Shown one piece after another: positions 35,650 to 46,705 of a stretch of DNA of 64,000 bases. This stretch comes from Macquaria australasica (taxonomy: Eukaryota; Chordata; Actinopteri; Centrarchiformes; Percichthyidae): the NCBI GenBank assembly GCA_005408345.1, contig SEMN01000336.1:248001-312000 (forward strand), given 5' to 3'. Both the position numbers and the translations under genes were made by a program. The notes beneath the pieces were generated by a model. It was not told the origin of the DNA, did not search any database, and worked only from the letters and a program-made list of their open reading frames with translations. The stretch's first letter is position 1, and each line of letters begins with the position of its first letter.

Positions 35650-36862
35650 TGGTATAAAGTTATACTAAGTACACAGGGTATTTTTGTTCTGTCTTCCCCT
35701 TCAGAACAGGGCAAAGGGCTAATGAGACTGAGACTGCGGAAGGCCTGAGCAACTGGAGGAATCAGAGCAAACAAAAACTGTCGCACAGACAGAGACCCAC
35801 ACACACATACATGCTGTAGAGACACATGCTCACTCACCACAGACCTCCCCAGCTACCGTCTTTGACAGATGACTTCCTCGGGCATCTAGAGAATGTGAGA
35901 CAGTGTGAATTGAATTTCAGAAAAAAAGAAGGAAACATACGCACACCAATACACAGAAGTACACACTCACCCACAAGGCACATAAACAGAATGACATTGG
36001 CACAGTTAAGTCTCAATTACATTGCAGCTACGGTGTCCTAAATCTCTATGAGACCTAGCGTCATCTTGTCCTCCATTATGCCTCTCTCCATCCTTCGTCC
36101 ATTTCTCACCCTTCGTCTCCTCCATCTTTCAATTTATCATCCACTCTCCTCCTGTTCCAGGCTTATCCTGCATGTATCACGTGTGTGTGCGCATGCATAT
36201 CTTTGTGTGCTTTTTTGAATGCATGTGATTTTGTGCATCCATACGTGTTCATATTTGTGTTTATCCTAAGGGAAGACCCGTGTTTGAAATATATATTTTA
36301 AAAAAAAGCAATCTGCGGCACAGGGGAGCTGAAGCTGCAGGAACCATGTTGTTCTCTGGGCAGTAATTTGAAACGCATGTAGCGGAACAGAGTCCTCAGA
36401 GTTGTAATTCTCACTGTTATGTCTCTGCCTGGTCTCATTTACATAATTCCACAGTGGCTAAGGTGCTCCACTGCTGAACATGTGGGCTGTATGGCGGGAA
36501 AGTACACCTGGCAGGGAGAAGCCCAACAGGTTTAAAGTGAAATTCACGTGAGGCACACTGGATGTAGATGGAATTGGGGACTTGCTCTTTCATGCAAGTT
36601 CACCGTTGAATGATGAATCCTCATTCTTTGCAACAAGCTCTTGTTGAATCTGTTTGGCCAGTGGGATGTTGTATTCTGCAAATGGAGCTGCAAGTCCATT
36701 ATATTTTACACCCATTGTTTTTTATTTATTTGCCTTTTTAAAATTAGTGTTTGTGTATTATATATAGAGTTCTATATATAGTTGCTGTCCTTAACAGTTT
36801 TTTTTTTTTTTTTTTTTGAATATGTAAAAGTAAAAGAATAAAATTTCTTTGGGCTACAATCT
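35650..36862. other. intergenic, no gene seen
   Basis: Includes an imperfect TATATAGAGTTCTATATATA palindrome near 36,760 and a run of about 20 T at 36,798-36,817. Confidence 0.45.
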
Positions 36863-37295
36863 TTTAAACCTGCATTAACTGATTTTTTGGCCACTTGGGG
36901 GCAGCGGAAACAAGCTGTAAATACAACACTGACATATTATCACTGATATCAAGCTGATATGGTAAACTTGGTAGCAAACAGTTGCCTATTTACATCCAGC
37001 AGACTTGAAGCAACATTAGCATTCATTTGGAGTCTTATCTCTGGCAATCTGGCGAATATTTCCTCTCCTTTTAGCTCTGATTTTGGTCTCCACTAACTCC
37101 TGATGGAAATATCTCGCTCTTTAGTGGTTCAATGCTGCACTATGTTCACCAGCTAGTCACAGAATTTGTCTGTCAGTCGTTTGGTGCTGGGCTGGTAGCG
37201 TACAGTAGGGTTTTTAGGGCTTTTTCACCCAAAAATGTGGTGAAACTGAACTGAACTGAAATGAACAAAACAGTAAAGTTGCGGGCCGTAAAACC
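36863..37295 (-). repeat. dispersed repeat family B, copy 2
   Basis: Diverged inverted counterpart of 13,975-14,517, starting TTTTAAACCTGCATTAACTG and including GGCCACTTGGGGGCAGC. It ends around the GCGGGCC block near 37,290. Confidence 0.65.
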
Positions 37296-38362
37296 AATTT
37301 TAATATTATTTTTTCATCTATTTCTTTTGCTAGTAAATAATCCATTATTTTTCCAATATTATACACATTGTATGTGTCCAGACTGGCCAACAAACTACAA
37401 CTACAAATATACTTGACTTCTATGTCTATTACTCTCGCTCAGTTCTTCACCCCTGTGTGCCACTACCAAGCGGTGACCTTCAGGAGGACAAACCAAACCA
37501 AAGAGGAAATGAAAAGATACATGGAAGGATGGAAGGAGAAGAAGATTAAGGGTGTGTGTTTGGGGGGGCAGTCATTCCATTAAACTGCTGACTCTCATCT
37601 GGCCTGTAATGGCCTTTACCATAGCAACAATGCCCAAAAGAGGTATGTTAATAATGTAACAGACAGGAGAATAAAGCTGCCAATCAAAGAGCTTCAGTCC
37701 CCACTGCACTGAGTGAATTATTCACCACAGGCACTGATTAGAACAGGGAGAGAGAGCGAGAAAAAGAGACTGACAAAGGTGTGGAGAGCGTGACAAAGGA
37801 GAGTGATGTGACTCGAAGGGGGAGGAGAGGAGGCAGACGGAACCGGCGAGAGGAAGAAAGAAAGGTATTCGCTCATTATGTAGCTCAGGCGTTGAAAGGA
37901 GAGAGAGCAGTGGGCTGTGGCTAATTTCAGACAGCTCAAGACAAAATAACAATCTTGTTGAAAGAGAGGGTGGCAGCCTCATGGTACAGTACCGCTCTGC
38001 TGGGACAGAGTGCACTGCCCTTTTATGTCTCTGTGTGTAAAAACCTGTTGTTCTGTGCTAAAAATGTAATGCCAGGTTAAACATGCTGATTCACCTCTGT
38101 TAACCTTTTCTTGACTGCTCCCATCTGTCCGTCATGCCTCAGTTTTCTTTCTTCTCCCCATTCCCTTCGCATGCTCTGAAAGCTGTGAGCAAATGCTGAT
38201 AATTCAAAGGTGGAAATGCACACTCACACGAACAAAGGAAGCATATGTAAACCTGTCATCTTCCAGTCATTGATAGGAATGCAGATCTCCGACGAGCAGC
38301 TGCAAACACTGTAAAGGACAATGACACATAACACAGTCATTCATGTGGAAGGCACGAGGTAG

Positions 38363-38417
<55 letters not shown>

Positions 38418-41400
38418 GAGAGAGAATGTATGCGAGAGAATGTTTTCTAAAAGACTCTCATTCACAAAAGGATATAAAAGTGCAAGAAAGATGGTTGATC
38501 TCTTGATTCAGTCACACATTCCATGAGATTGATTGATTGATTTTCTTTCCTGTTCAGCTCTCTGTTCATCTCTCTCTGTTTCTCTCCTTCACACACGACA
38601 CCACTTCCTGCTCTTCCAATTAGCAATGCTTGAAACACAAGACTTCCTGGCAAACCTTTACTCATTAGGATGCAATTAGCAACTTAAATACATTGAGCTC
38701 ATGTATAAATTTAGCCTTTATATGATCACTTCATACTAGCAACGGCAACGCAGGGATGGAAAGGAGTGGGTAATTAGAAGCCTGTAGCACAAAGGGAAAT
38801 GTGCCACATAATCATTTACACGTGCGTGCACACAAGACAGACATGCAGGAGCACACACACACACACATACAAGGTTTTTCCATTTATGCTCAAAGTTCAC
38901 CAAGTTCTTTTAATTGTCAGATTGTCAGGTTTGCTCCACTGTGAGCAGAATTTGAAACAAAGGAGATTACTAGTATTTCTAGGTAAAATTTCAGGTAAAA
39001 TTATTTAAATACTTGTTATAGTAGTTGTTATTACTGTTATAATATTCTTGAAATTGTCCCAATATGTATACTTCTGATTTCTTTAGGGTTATTAAAATAT
39101 TTTGATTTGCACTTTAGCTCTATAAATTGTCTAAAAATCTAAATACAACCAATCAAAATATGGGCAGGTTATGAAAAAGCTCACAAAGCAGTAATTCCTG
39201 TCCAGGTTTACTAGTTTTTGCATCTCTGGTTAGCTCCGCACTGTACATCTAACACAGCATGTGTGTGTGTGAAAACACACCAGTCCACATGTGCTGCAGT
39301 GGTCAATCTTTACTGTTTTTCCAGGATTGTGGGAGACCCTCCGTGATGGAGCACTGCTGGATGAAACATCCTCTCTCCACATGTTTAAGTGTGTGTGCTC
39401 GTGCGTGTGTGTAAGTGAGAGATAGAAAGAGAGTGTTTGTGTGTGTTTGCGCGTGTGTGTGTGTGTGTGTGTTGAGGTTGGTAAGATGTTGCTGAGCTTT
39501 GTTTTTGTCATGATTACACATGGTGGAATAACGCCTCAGGCAACCAGATGGAGTCTCTCTGTATGAGCGCTACACGATCAAATTCCTCTTTGCAGTCCAG
39601 CATTTAATCACTGTGTGAGTATGGACATACTGCAGTGAAATTATTAACTATCAAACAGCCATTCTTTGAGCAGCCAACTTGTCCCAGTCACATATTATAA
39701 AAGTAAGTGTTTAACACTGGAAAAGGATTGTTTTGCATGACCAAAAACTGTTAAAGTAATTTAAAATTGCTTAGCTTGACTTGCTGTCTTTCAGGTTTTT
39801 CCTCTCTTCTCTCTAAACAGGAAGTTGGCAAACCTCAGCATCTGTGGAAGGTCAATATTTGTAACTGTATCTCTGTTTGGTGAGGTACATTGCAAGAGGC
39901 TGTCAAATTCCCATAATCCTTCTCACAGTGTTCATGTTTGCTTATTATCCTTTCATTTAAGTTGGATATGGGAAGTTGAAATTGGAAACTCGTCCTCCAT
40001 GCAGTGTGGGAAAACAAATTGGTGCCTGCGGTGAAGTGTTTGTTTGGCATTTCAAAAGCACATTTTAATTGCACTAGGAGTATGTTTTTCAAACTGTTGC
40101 TGAGGTAGCTGACATGAAACCTGAAACGGCTTTTACAGGTTTGAGAAGTGTCATCAGTGTACACCTGATATCGGTAAAAATGAACTTTGCCTTTATGACT
40201 GCAGTCTGGAAACCAGCATGTTCCATCATCTCCTGAGCCATGACTTATAAGGCACCTTAAGCCATTTACCAGTAAGCCAAGGAGCCAGTGTTTAAGATAA
40301 AAAGACCCTTAATCAAATGAGTTGCTCTGTATTGCCACAGCAGCTTGCTCATTGCTCAGATAACTGTACCAGCACTCTTGTAACACAGAGAGTACACAGG
40401 AAAGCCTGAACTCATCCCTGATGTTTGGTAACACATATTTATGTGTTTGTTCTGCTTCGAAAGTGTCACCTTGTAACAGACTCTACAGACTTGGCCACTC
40501 TCCTGTTAGAATTTTGCCATCAATAAAGTGATAAGAGGCTCCATTAGTGAAGGATGTGTGGCCCTGAGCCTGATGTGCGCATTAATGTGGACCAGCTCCA
40601 GTTTCACATGGGGGGGGCCTGAGTGTCTCTCATGAAGATAGACTGACACAAATCACACATAACACACACAGGAACTGAGGAACCACAGGAATGTGGCTGC
40701 GTGGTGTCTGTATTGATTTACTGTATAGTTGAGACAGCAGCCCTCTCAGATCACTGAACTATTAGCACAGTATCTTAAAGAGACTCCGGAGGGATCAGCA
40801 TCTGTAGTCACTGCAGCCCTAAACAACACACAACTGGCAACTCACACTCCACATCCTAAACAGCACAACACTAAAACAGACAAGCTCAGTCTACAGAGCT
40901 TAATTATGATCCTTGTGGTTTAAAAAGCTTGATCTAGGGCTTCATAAACCACAGGATTCAGACTGACACTCAGATGAATCGTTGCCCATATTTTCCACTG
41001 AGACTGACATAACGACCACTGCTGCCCCCCAGTGGTCTGTAAAGGGAACTGAACAGGGTACACGTTGCCAAACGTAAAGATATAAAGTGGAAAGTGCTGC
41101 ACATACTCCCCATCATAAAAAGACAAGAGAGAATAGGGAGCAATATGGTAAAAAACAAAGTTATGACATTAAAACGGGAGGGAGGAGAGGTAAGGAGAGT
41201 GAAGGGAGTAGATTAAAAAAAAAACAACAACAAAAGACAGAGATGTAGAGGGAGACAGCCCGCCTTTGTACTCCTGTACAAAAGAGCAGACAAAGAACCA
41301 TGGACACCTGATCACCAAGGCCTTGGACCAGAGAGAGAAAGCCCGCAGGAATAAAGAGAGAGACGGACGAGGGCATGAGGTGCATTTGAGTATATGTGTG

Positions 41401-42010
41401 TGCCTGTGCGATTGTGTGTGTGTGTGTGTGTGTGTGTGTTTTTATCTGGGGAAGGGGTGAAAGCCAGGAAACAGGTCCCCATTGTGCAGCACGGAGTAAT
41501 GAGGGCGGTAATGAGGGTTTGGGTTTCCAGAGCTGCCCATTACAAGTGCACCATGGCTGGGCCCGAGAGAGCCAGGGGACTGAGAGAGCAGAGGAGGGGC
41601 GGTGGGTATCAATGAAGATAGGGGAGCTTGATCTAGATAGCAGTGAACAGCCGTCAGTCTCAAACTACCACACAGGGAGTAGATGTGACACTGTGCATTT
41701 TGATAATACAGGATAATGGATGCTTATAATTTAATATGTTGAATGTGTTTACATGTTAAATATTTCTATTTGCATATTTCTCTAAACTCTGAAAATGAAT
41801 ATTTCCTGCAAATGATGTTGCCACTTGTTTGATCTTTTCATCGTGCCTGTCTCTGTAGTATGATTATCGACCACCTGGGGGAAGCAAACAACACTGATGC
41901 TGCAATGTTTCTACCCAAGCTCTGAAAATATGATGTCGAACCTTTATCAGCAACATGATCATTATCAGGAATAACGGACTACTTGTTGATTTACCACCAT
42001 AGTTAAGCAT
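37296..42010. other. intergenic, no gene seen
   Basis: Apart from microsatellites (38,362; 39,452-39,472; 41,413-41,439) I see no exon that holds up. A 62-base open stretch between acceptor- and donor-like sites near 39,821-39,883 has no similarity. A CTCF-like GCTGCCCCCCAGTGG lies at 41,021-41,035 on the minus strand. Confidence 0.4.
38362..38415 (+). repeat. compound TC/TG microsatellite
   Basis: TC repeats running directly into TG repeats. Confidence 0.95.
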
Positions 42011-42029
42011 GTACATGTGTGCACACACA

Positions 42030-42600
42030 GACATATTTCTATACTTGTGAGGACCCTCGCTGACATATGTGTTCCCTACATCCTAACCCAAACCTTAACC
42101 ATCACAACTATATGCCTTACCCCAACCTGTACCAAAACTCACTTTACTTTAGTTATAGTAGCAATGCCGCAATGTAAAAATACTCCATTACAAGTAAAAG
42201 TCATGCACTCAAAAATGTATTAATGTGTGAGCAGCCTTTTACTGTTGTAGCTGGTTCAGGTTAATACACAGCTTAATACACTCTTGGGCACTATATAGCA
42301 ATGCGTCATATTTTAGTTTACAAGCTAGTCATATATGTTGTATGAAAAACTGTAATCTACCAAGTAATAACAATAGCTGTCATATAGCATTTATAGTAAA
42401 GTAGCACAAAATGGAAACACTCAAATGTACTTAAGTAAAGTGTTTGAGTAAATCTACTTAGTTACTTTCTACCACTGCCAAAACTTAACTAATACCTAAT
42501 TCTAATCTTAACCCTAAAACCAGTCTTTTAAAGAAGTGTGAACAGGCCAAAATGTCCCAAATTTTGAGGTCTAAAATTTTAGTTGGTCCTCGATCAGATA
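42030..42600 (+). repeat. TTGTGAGGAC/CCTAACCC-type repeat, split by insertion
   Basis: Left part (about 42,030-42,138) reads ATACTTGTGAGGACCCTCGC then CCTAACCCAAACCTTAACC; right part (42,479-42,600) continues with TTAACCCTAAAACCAGTC and GGCCAAAATGTCCC. These are consecutive parts of one common fish repeat, separated by the element at 42,139-42,478. Confidence 0.65.
42139..42478 (+). repeat. nested ACTT-type repeat
   Basis: Contains ACAAGTAAAAGTCATGCA, ATGTACTTAAGTAAAGTG and ends TTACTTTCTACCACTG. It is related to 25,514-25,774 and inserted into the repeat at 42,030-42,600. Confidence 0.65.
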
Positions 42601-43378
42601 GAAAGGGGATGACACAGGAAACACAAATGCAAATATGCCAGGGTTAAAGGGAACAAATGAACAGTTGAGACTGATGAATAGATAACAAATGCACACACGC
42701 ACACACACGTGCAAACACTTTATTATGTGCATTTTTACTGTAGAACAGAGCCACAACTTCCTCTTCCACTTAGCTAAACAACCCCTATAATGCAAACAGT
42801 ATATTTTTCCTAATCTGACAGGCTGAAAGGCCACGGCGGAAAAGAAATAACACGTTAATAGCTAGGTGAGGAGAGATTAACTGTATAATACATGTGTACT
42901 TTCCGTATGTATACACAGTGAATTAGAGAGCTGTCATCTTTATGAAACACGTCTGTGGGCAGTCGAAATAATGGAAGATTTAACAGCAACACTGGTGGCT
43001 TACAGAGGTTAATCTGACCTTTAGTGAAATCAGTCCAGCCACGTGAATTCTGTAGTGACTCTTTGATGGCTTTAAAGACTCCGTCCTCTCTGTTCCCTTA
43101 GAGAGCTTTACCGTCCCAGCTTTACAAGTGTTTGTCCAGAGACACAAATACCACCTGATTCATCTCTGTGTGTGTATCCATCAGAGCTGTAAAGCCTTGG
43201 ATGTCACCTTGTCATCCACCAGCTTGATTGTCTGACTGTGTAAACTCAGGAGACTGACACTGAGACTGGGGCAGGACGAGCTAGCAAGTGGAATATAAGC
43301 ATTTGGGAAATGTGAGAACTTGTCTGCGACTTGCACTCTGTGTGCAGTCCAAAGCACCATTAGGGTCTGTGCTTGTGC
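42601..43378. other. intergenic, no gene seen
   Basis: No exon or recognised repeat apart from short CA runs near 42,690-42,715. Confidence 0.45.

Positions 43379-43430
<52 letters not shown>
43379..43430 (+). repeat. GT microsatellite
   Basis: About 26 uninterrupted GT units, the longest perfect dinucleotide array in the window. A run of about 20 A follows at 43,700-43,719. Confidence 0.95.
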
Positions 43431-43431
<1 letters not shown>

Positions 43432-43796
43432 TGAAACCTCAAAGTTTACCTGACTTGTTTTTACAAAGATTTTAGTTGCTCCTGGTGACCACATGAACAT
43501 AAAACAGCAGTGATCACAGGAAGAGTCTGCTCACTTTGTGTAAGAATCTAAACATGGCAGTTATTTTTACAGTTATCATTTTACAGTAACCCCCACCCTC
43601 CCTCTCTTGCTACACTTTTTCAACATTAGAATCCATATGTTCAAGATGAAAAAGGAGGAAACACTGTATGAATGTGACCTGGGTTAGAAAGCAGAGGTAA
43701 AAAAAAAAAAAAAAAAAAAGCTAACACCTTTAGGTTGTCTGGCATCTTGCCATGACACTTTCCATTGCACTTTTAAGAAGACTGTGTGTGTGCAAT

Positions 43797-44470
43797 TCAT
43801 TACATTTTGGGGACAAAATCTGTTCACTTCATTACATGTAGAGACTTGTCTACCATATGGGGACAAGAATCCAGTCCCAACAAGAGTAATTATTTTTTTA
43901 GGATTAAGACTTTTTAGGTTTTAGGTCTGCTTGTCTGTGCTTGTGTACTTCTATCTTTGTGAGGACATTTTCAGCAACAATAGGGCTCTAGGGATGGCAA
44001 TGTCGGTTGGTTGGTCCACCACTTTGATTCAGACTGAAATATCTTAACAGCTATTACATGGAGTGTCATGAAATTTTGTACAAACAGTCTTAGTCCCCAG
44101 AGGATAACTCCTAATGACTTTGACGATACCCTGACATTTCATCTAGTGCCACCAGCAGATTGACATTCATGGTTTTGAGTGAAATGTCTCAAAAACTTTT
44201 GGATGGATGACACTGGTGCAGATATTAATGGCTTCCACACGTTGATAACTATAAAGATAATAACTTCAGGTCATCAGGTCAAAATTTCAAGTTGACCAAT
44301 TATTTGGTGTATGACCAAATACCTACAAAACTAAAGATATTCCCATCAGCCTCAGCTGTACTTTGTGTTTAGTGATAATTAGCAAATGTTACAAACAAAA
44401 CATAAATCTTTTCACATTGTCACGTGTAGGGACTTGCCTCCTATATGAGGACAGAATTAGGTCAATCTTT
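43797..44470 (-). repeat. repeat of the TTGTGAGGAC family, split by family A
   Basis: GACTTGTCTACCATATGGGG with downstream GTGTACTTCTATCTTTGTGA (43,797-43,980), and a related GACTTGCCTCCTATATGAGG (44,432-44,451), flank the inverted family A copy. The likely history is a repeat, possibly duplicated, then interrupted by family A. Confidence 0.5.
43985..44390 (-). repeat. dispersed repeat family A, inverted copy
   Basis: Reverse-strand copy from GCTCTAGGGATGGCAATGTC to GATAATTAGCAAATGTTA. It is flanked by two related segments of another repeat, as if inserted into it. Confidence 0.8.
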
Positions 44471-46030
44471 GTTTGGGGATGCATCGGTCTGCTGAAAAGA
44501 ACAATAAATAACACATCAACCATTAAGGCAATGTCTCTGTATTTATTATTTAAAATAAGAGCACATGGCTGCTCTGGAGGACATTACGATGGAGTTAACG
44601 ATTTGTCATTTTATTTATTAATATTTATAAATATTATGCTAACGTTTTACCCCTTGTATACTTGTGTTCTTTCTTTTTATTGTCTGAGTTTGTCTGGCTT
44701 TAAAGGCACTGTTGCTTGTGCTTACACGCTGGTATGTTCTGTAATGTATGTCATTTTATATGTTCTTTGTCCCCGACTTGAAATGTATAAACGTTGAACT
44801 GTTGTTAATAAAAAGTAATCACCAACCTATTACAGACATAAATGGTGATCTTTCATGGTATAAGAATGTGCAGACACACATATAGATTTTTCCACAGAGT
44901 ACAGCTCCTACTGCATAGAACAACAATATTCTTCCACATAAAACACAAACAAAATATGATCTGTCTGTATCTCTTCATCTTTCCACAGCTATAATTTAGA
45001 ATATGCAACATGCCACTGTAATTGACCACAAAACAATATCTAAATTACAACTTAGACTAGCAGAACCATTAGTTCAGCAGAAATAGTTGAAAAGGCCCAG
45101 AACACCAATCTGAAAACAATTACTCTGGGCAGCAGAGAGAGAAACAACATGCATTAGAATATATGGTTATTTAGCTTTTTGGCCACCCATATACCCCTGA
45201 TGGCTTGCATTTATATAACTCCAATCTAATTTGGTTTGAGCTATGCAGCTGACTGGCTGGACAAATGCTTTTGGGGTTTGTGATGGAGGCTACAGTTTGA
45301 TCAAAGGGAATGAATTTGTTATCAATTTTCAGTGCAAAATAACTCAAACACATTCTTTTATTATGTGGGGATTTGTAACATTTTCTTAAGCTGCATATTG
45401 CCTTTTTGTATCTTGCTTTTTGAATGCATTCCTAGAATGATTATAAACTGTGAAATTCATGATCAGCCAATACGCTCCAGATGTGTGTCTGCAGGTGGAG
45501 CTTTGCCACAAAATGTTAGCTAAAGAAAAGACAGCAGCCTCCCTGTCATGCCTCCCTCTCAGCCTATTAGCTCTCAAATATACCCCCGACACTCAAAGCA
45601 CACACTAGCAGCCCCACTGCACAGCTCCTAGTTGTAAATTTTCTTCTCTTTACACACACCGTTTGGCCCAGGTCCCAGTCATGCTACTCCTCCATTAAGG
45701 GTCCTTGTGGCAGTGGGGCTGCCCTATCGAATGCCTGCGTCCTGTTTGATCCCATCCTAGATTTCAAAGGGAGACACCTGATCCCCGCCCTGGGTGAGGT
45801 GGGTGAGGTAGGAGGGGGGTGGGCATGGGGAAGGACAGTGGGCAGGGAGTACAATGTTTGTAATAGATGGGTATAGGCAGAATCCTGGTCCCCTCTTTCT
45901 GCCTTTTTCTCTCTCTCTGTCTGTCTGTCTCTCCCAGGGATTTTGTTTCAACAGACAGGTAAAGATGGACAGGCAGTCAGGTGGGTTGGGGTTGAGCTAG
46001 TGTTTCTCATATGTCAAATCCTCTTCATCA
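44471..46030. other. intergenic, no gene seen
   Basis: AT-rich, followed by a G-rich patch (45,785-45,840). No exon recognised. Confidence 0.45.
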
Positions 46031-46705
46031 GGGGCCTCATTTATCAACCTTGCATATGCAGAGTTTTGCATGTAAACAGCATGTGCACCCAGTTTCACGC
46101 TTAAGATTTATTAATTACTTCTTGTGTACATTTAGAACCGCTCCTGCCCATGCATATGAACAAATCTTTTGCGGTAGACAAGTGTAATCATGTGGAAATT
46201 GATTCCCAAATCACAGCCACAAACCCTCAACCATCGTATTAGATTGTCATCTATGGTTCAAGATATGGATATGTCTCAGATTTGACCCTCAACTCAATGC
46301 TGCTGCAGTACAATTTCAATATGGGAAAATTCAACATTTTTGGGTTCGTTTCTGGTAAAACTTGCCATTTGCCATCACTTTAAAGGCCCTAAAAACATAT
46401 TTTCCCCATCAGCTTTTTATTATGAGTGATGTGATCCCACACGAACACTCGCTTTTAGAGCAAAGTTAGAACAGATTTGGTTATTTAACATGATAACATC
46501 TGTGCCGTTCTATCTGTACATGGGGGCATGGCTCATTTACATTAAGACATGCACACGCAGTCGGATGTAGAACAGGTGTGAGTTATCATTGCTCATTGCA
46601 TAAAGGTGTGTGTACACATGCTAAATATCAACTTTCTTGCGTACAGACAGCTCTTACGCACAGATTTAGAACTTGTTCCACGCACACTTTGATAAATGAG
46701 GCCCC
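46031..46705. mobile_element. non-autonomous DNA transposon with 17-bp terminal inverted repeats
   Basis: Begins GGGGCCTCATTTATCAA and ends with its exact reverse complement (46,689-46,705), 675 bases in all, with no transposase-like frame. A clear target-site duplication is not visible, so the superfamily stays open (GGGGC termini occur in several, including PIF/Harbinger-like and hAT-like elements). Confidence 0.8.

Noticed and set aside
39821..39883. Possible 62-base exon between an acceptor-like CTCTCTAAACAG and a donor-like GTGAGG
   Set aside because: Open in two frames, but no partner exons, similarity or conservation evidence.
44363..44797. 144-codon plus-strand open frame
   Set aside because: It begins inside a dispersed repeat and has no recognisable features.
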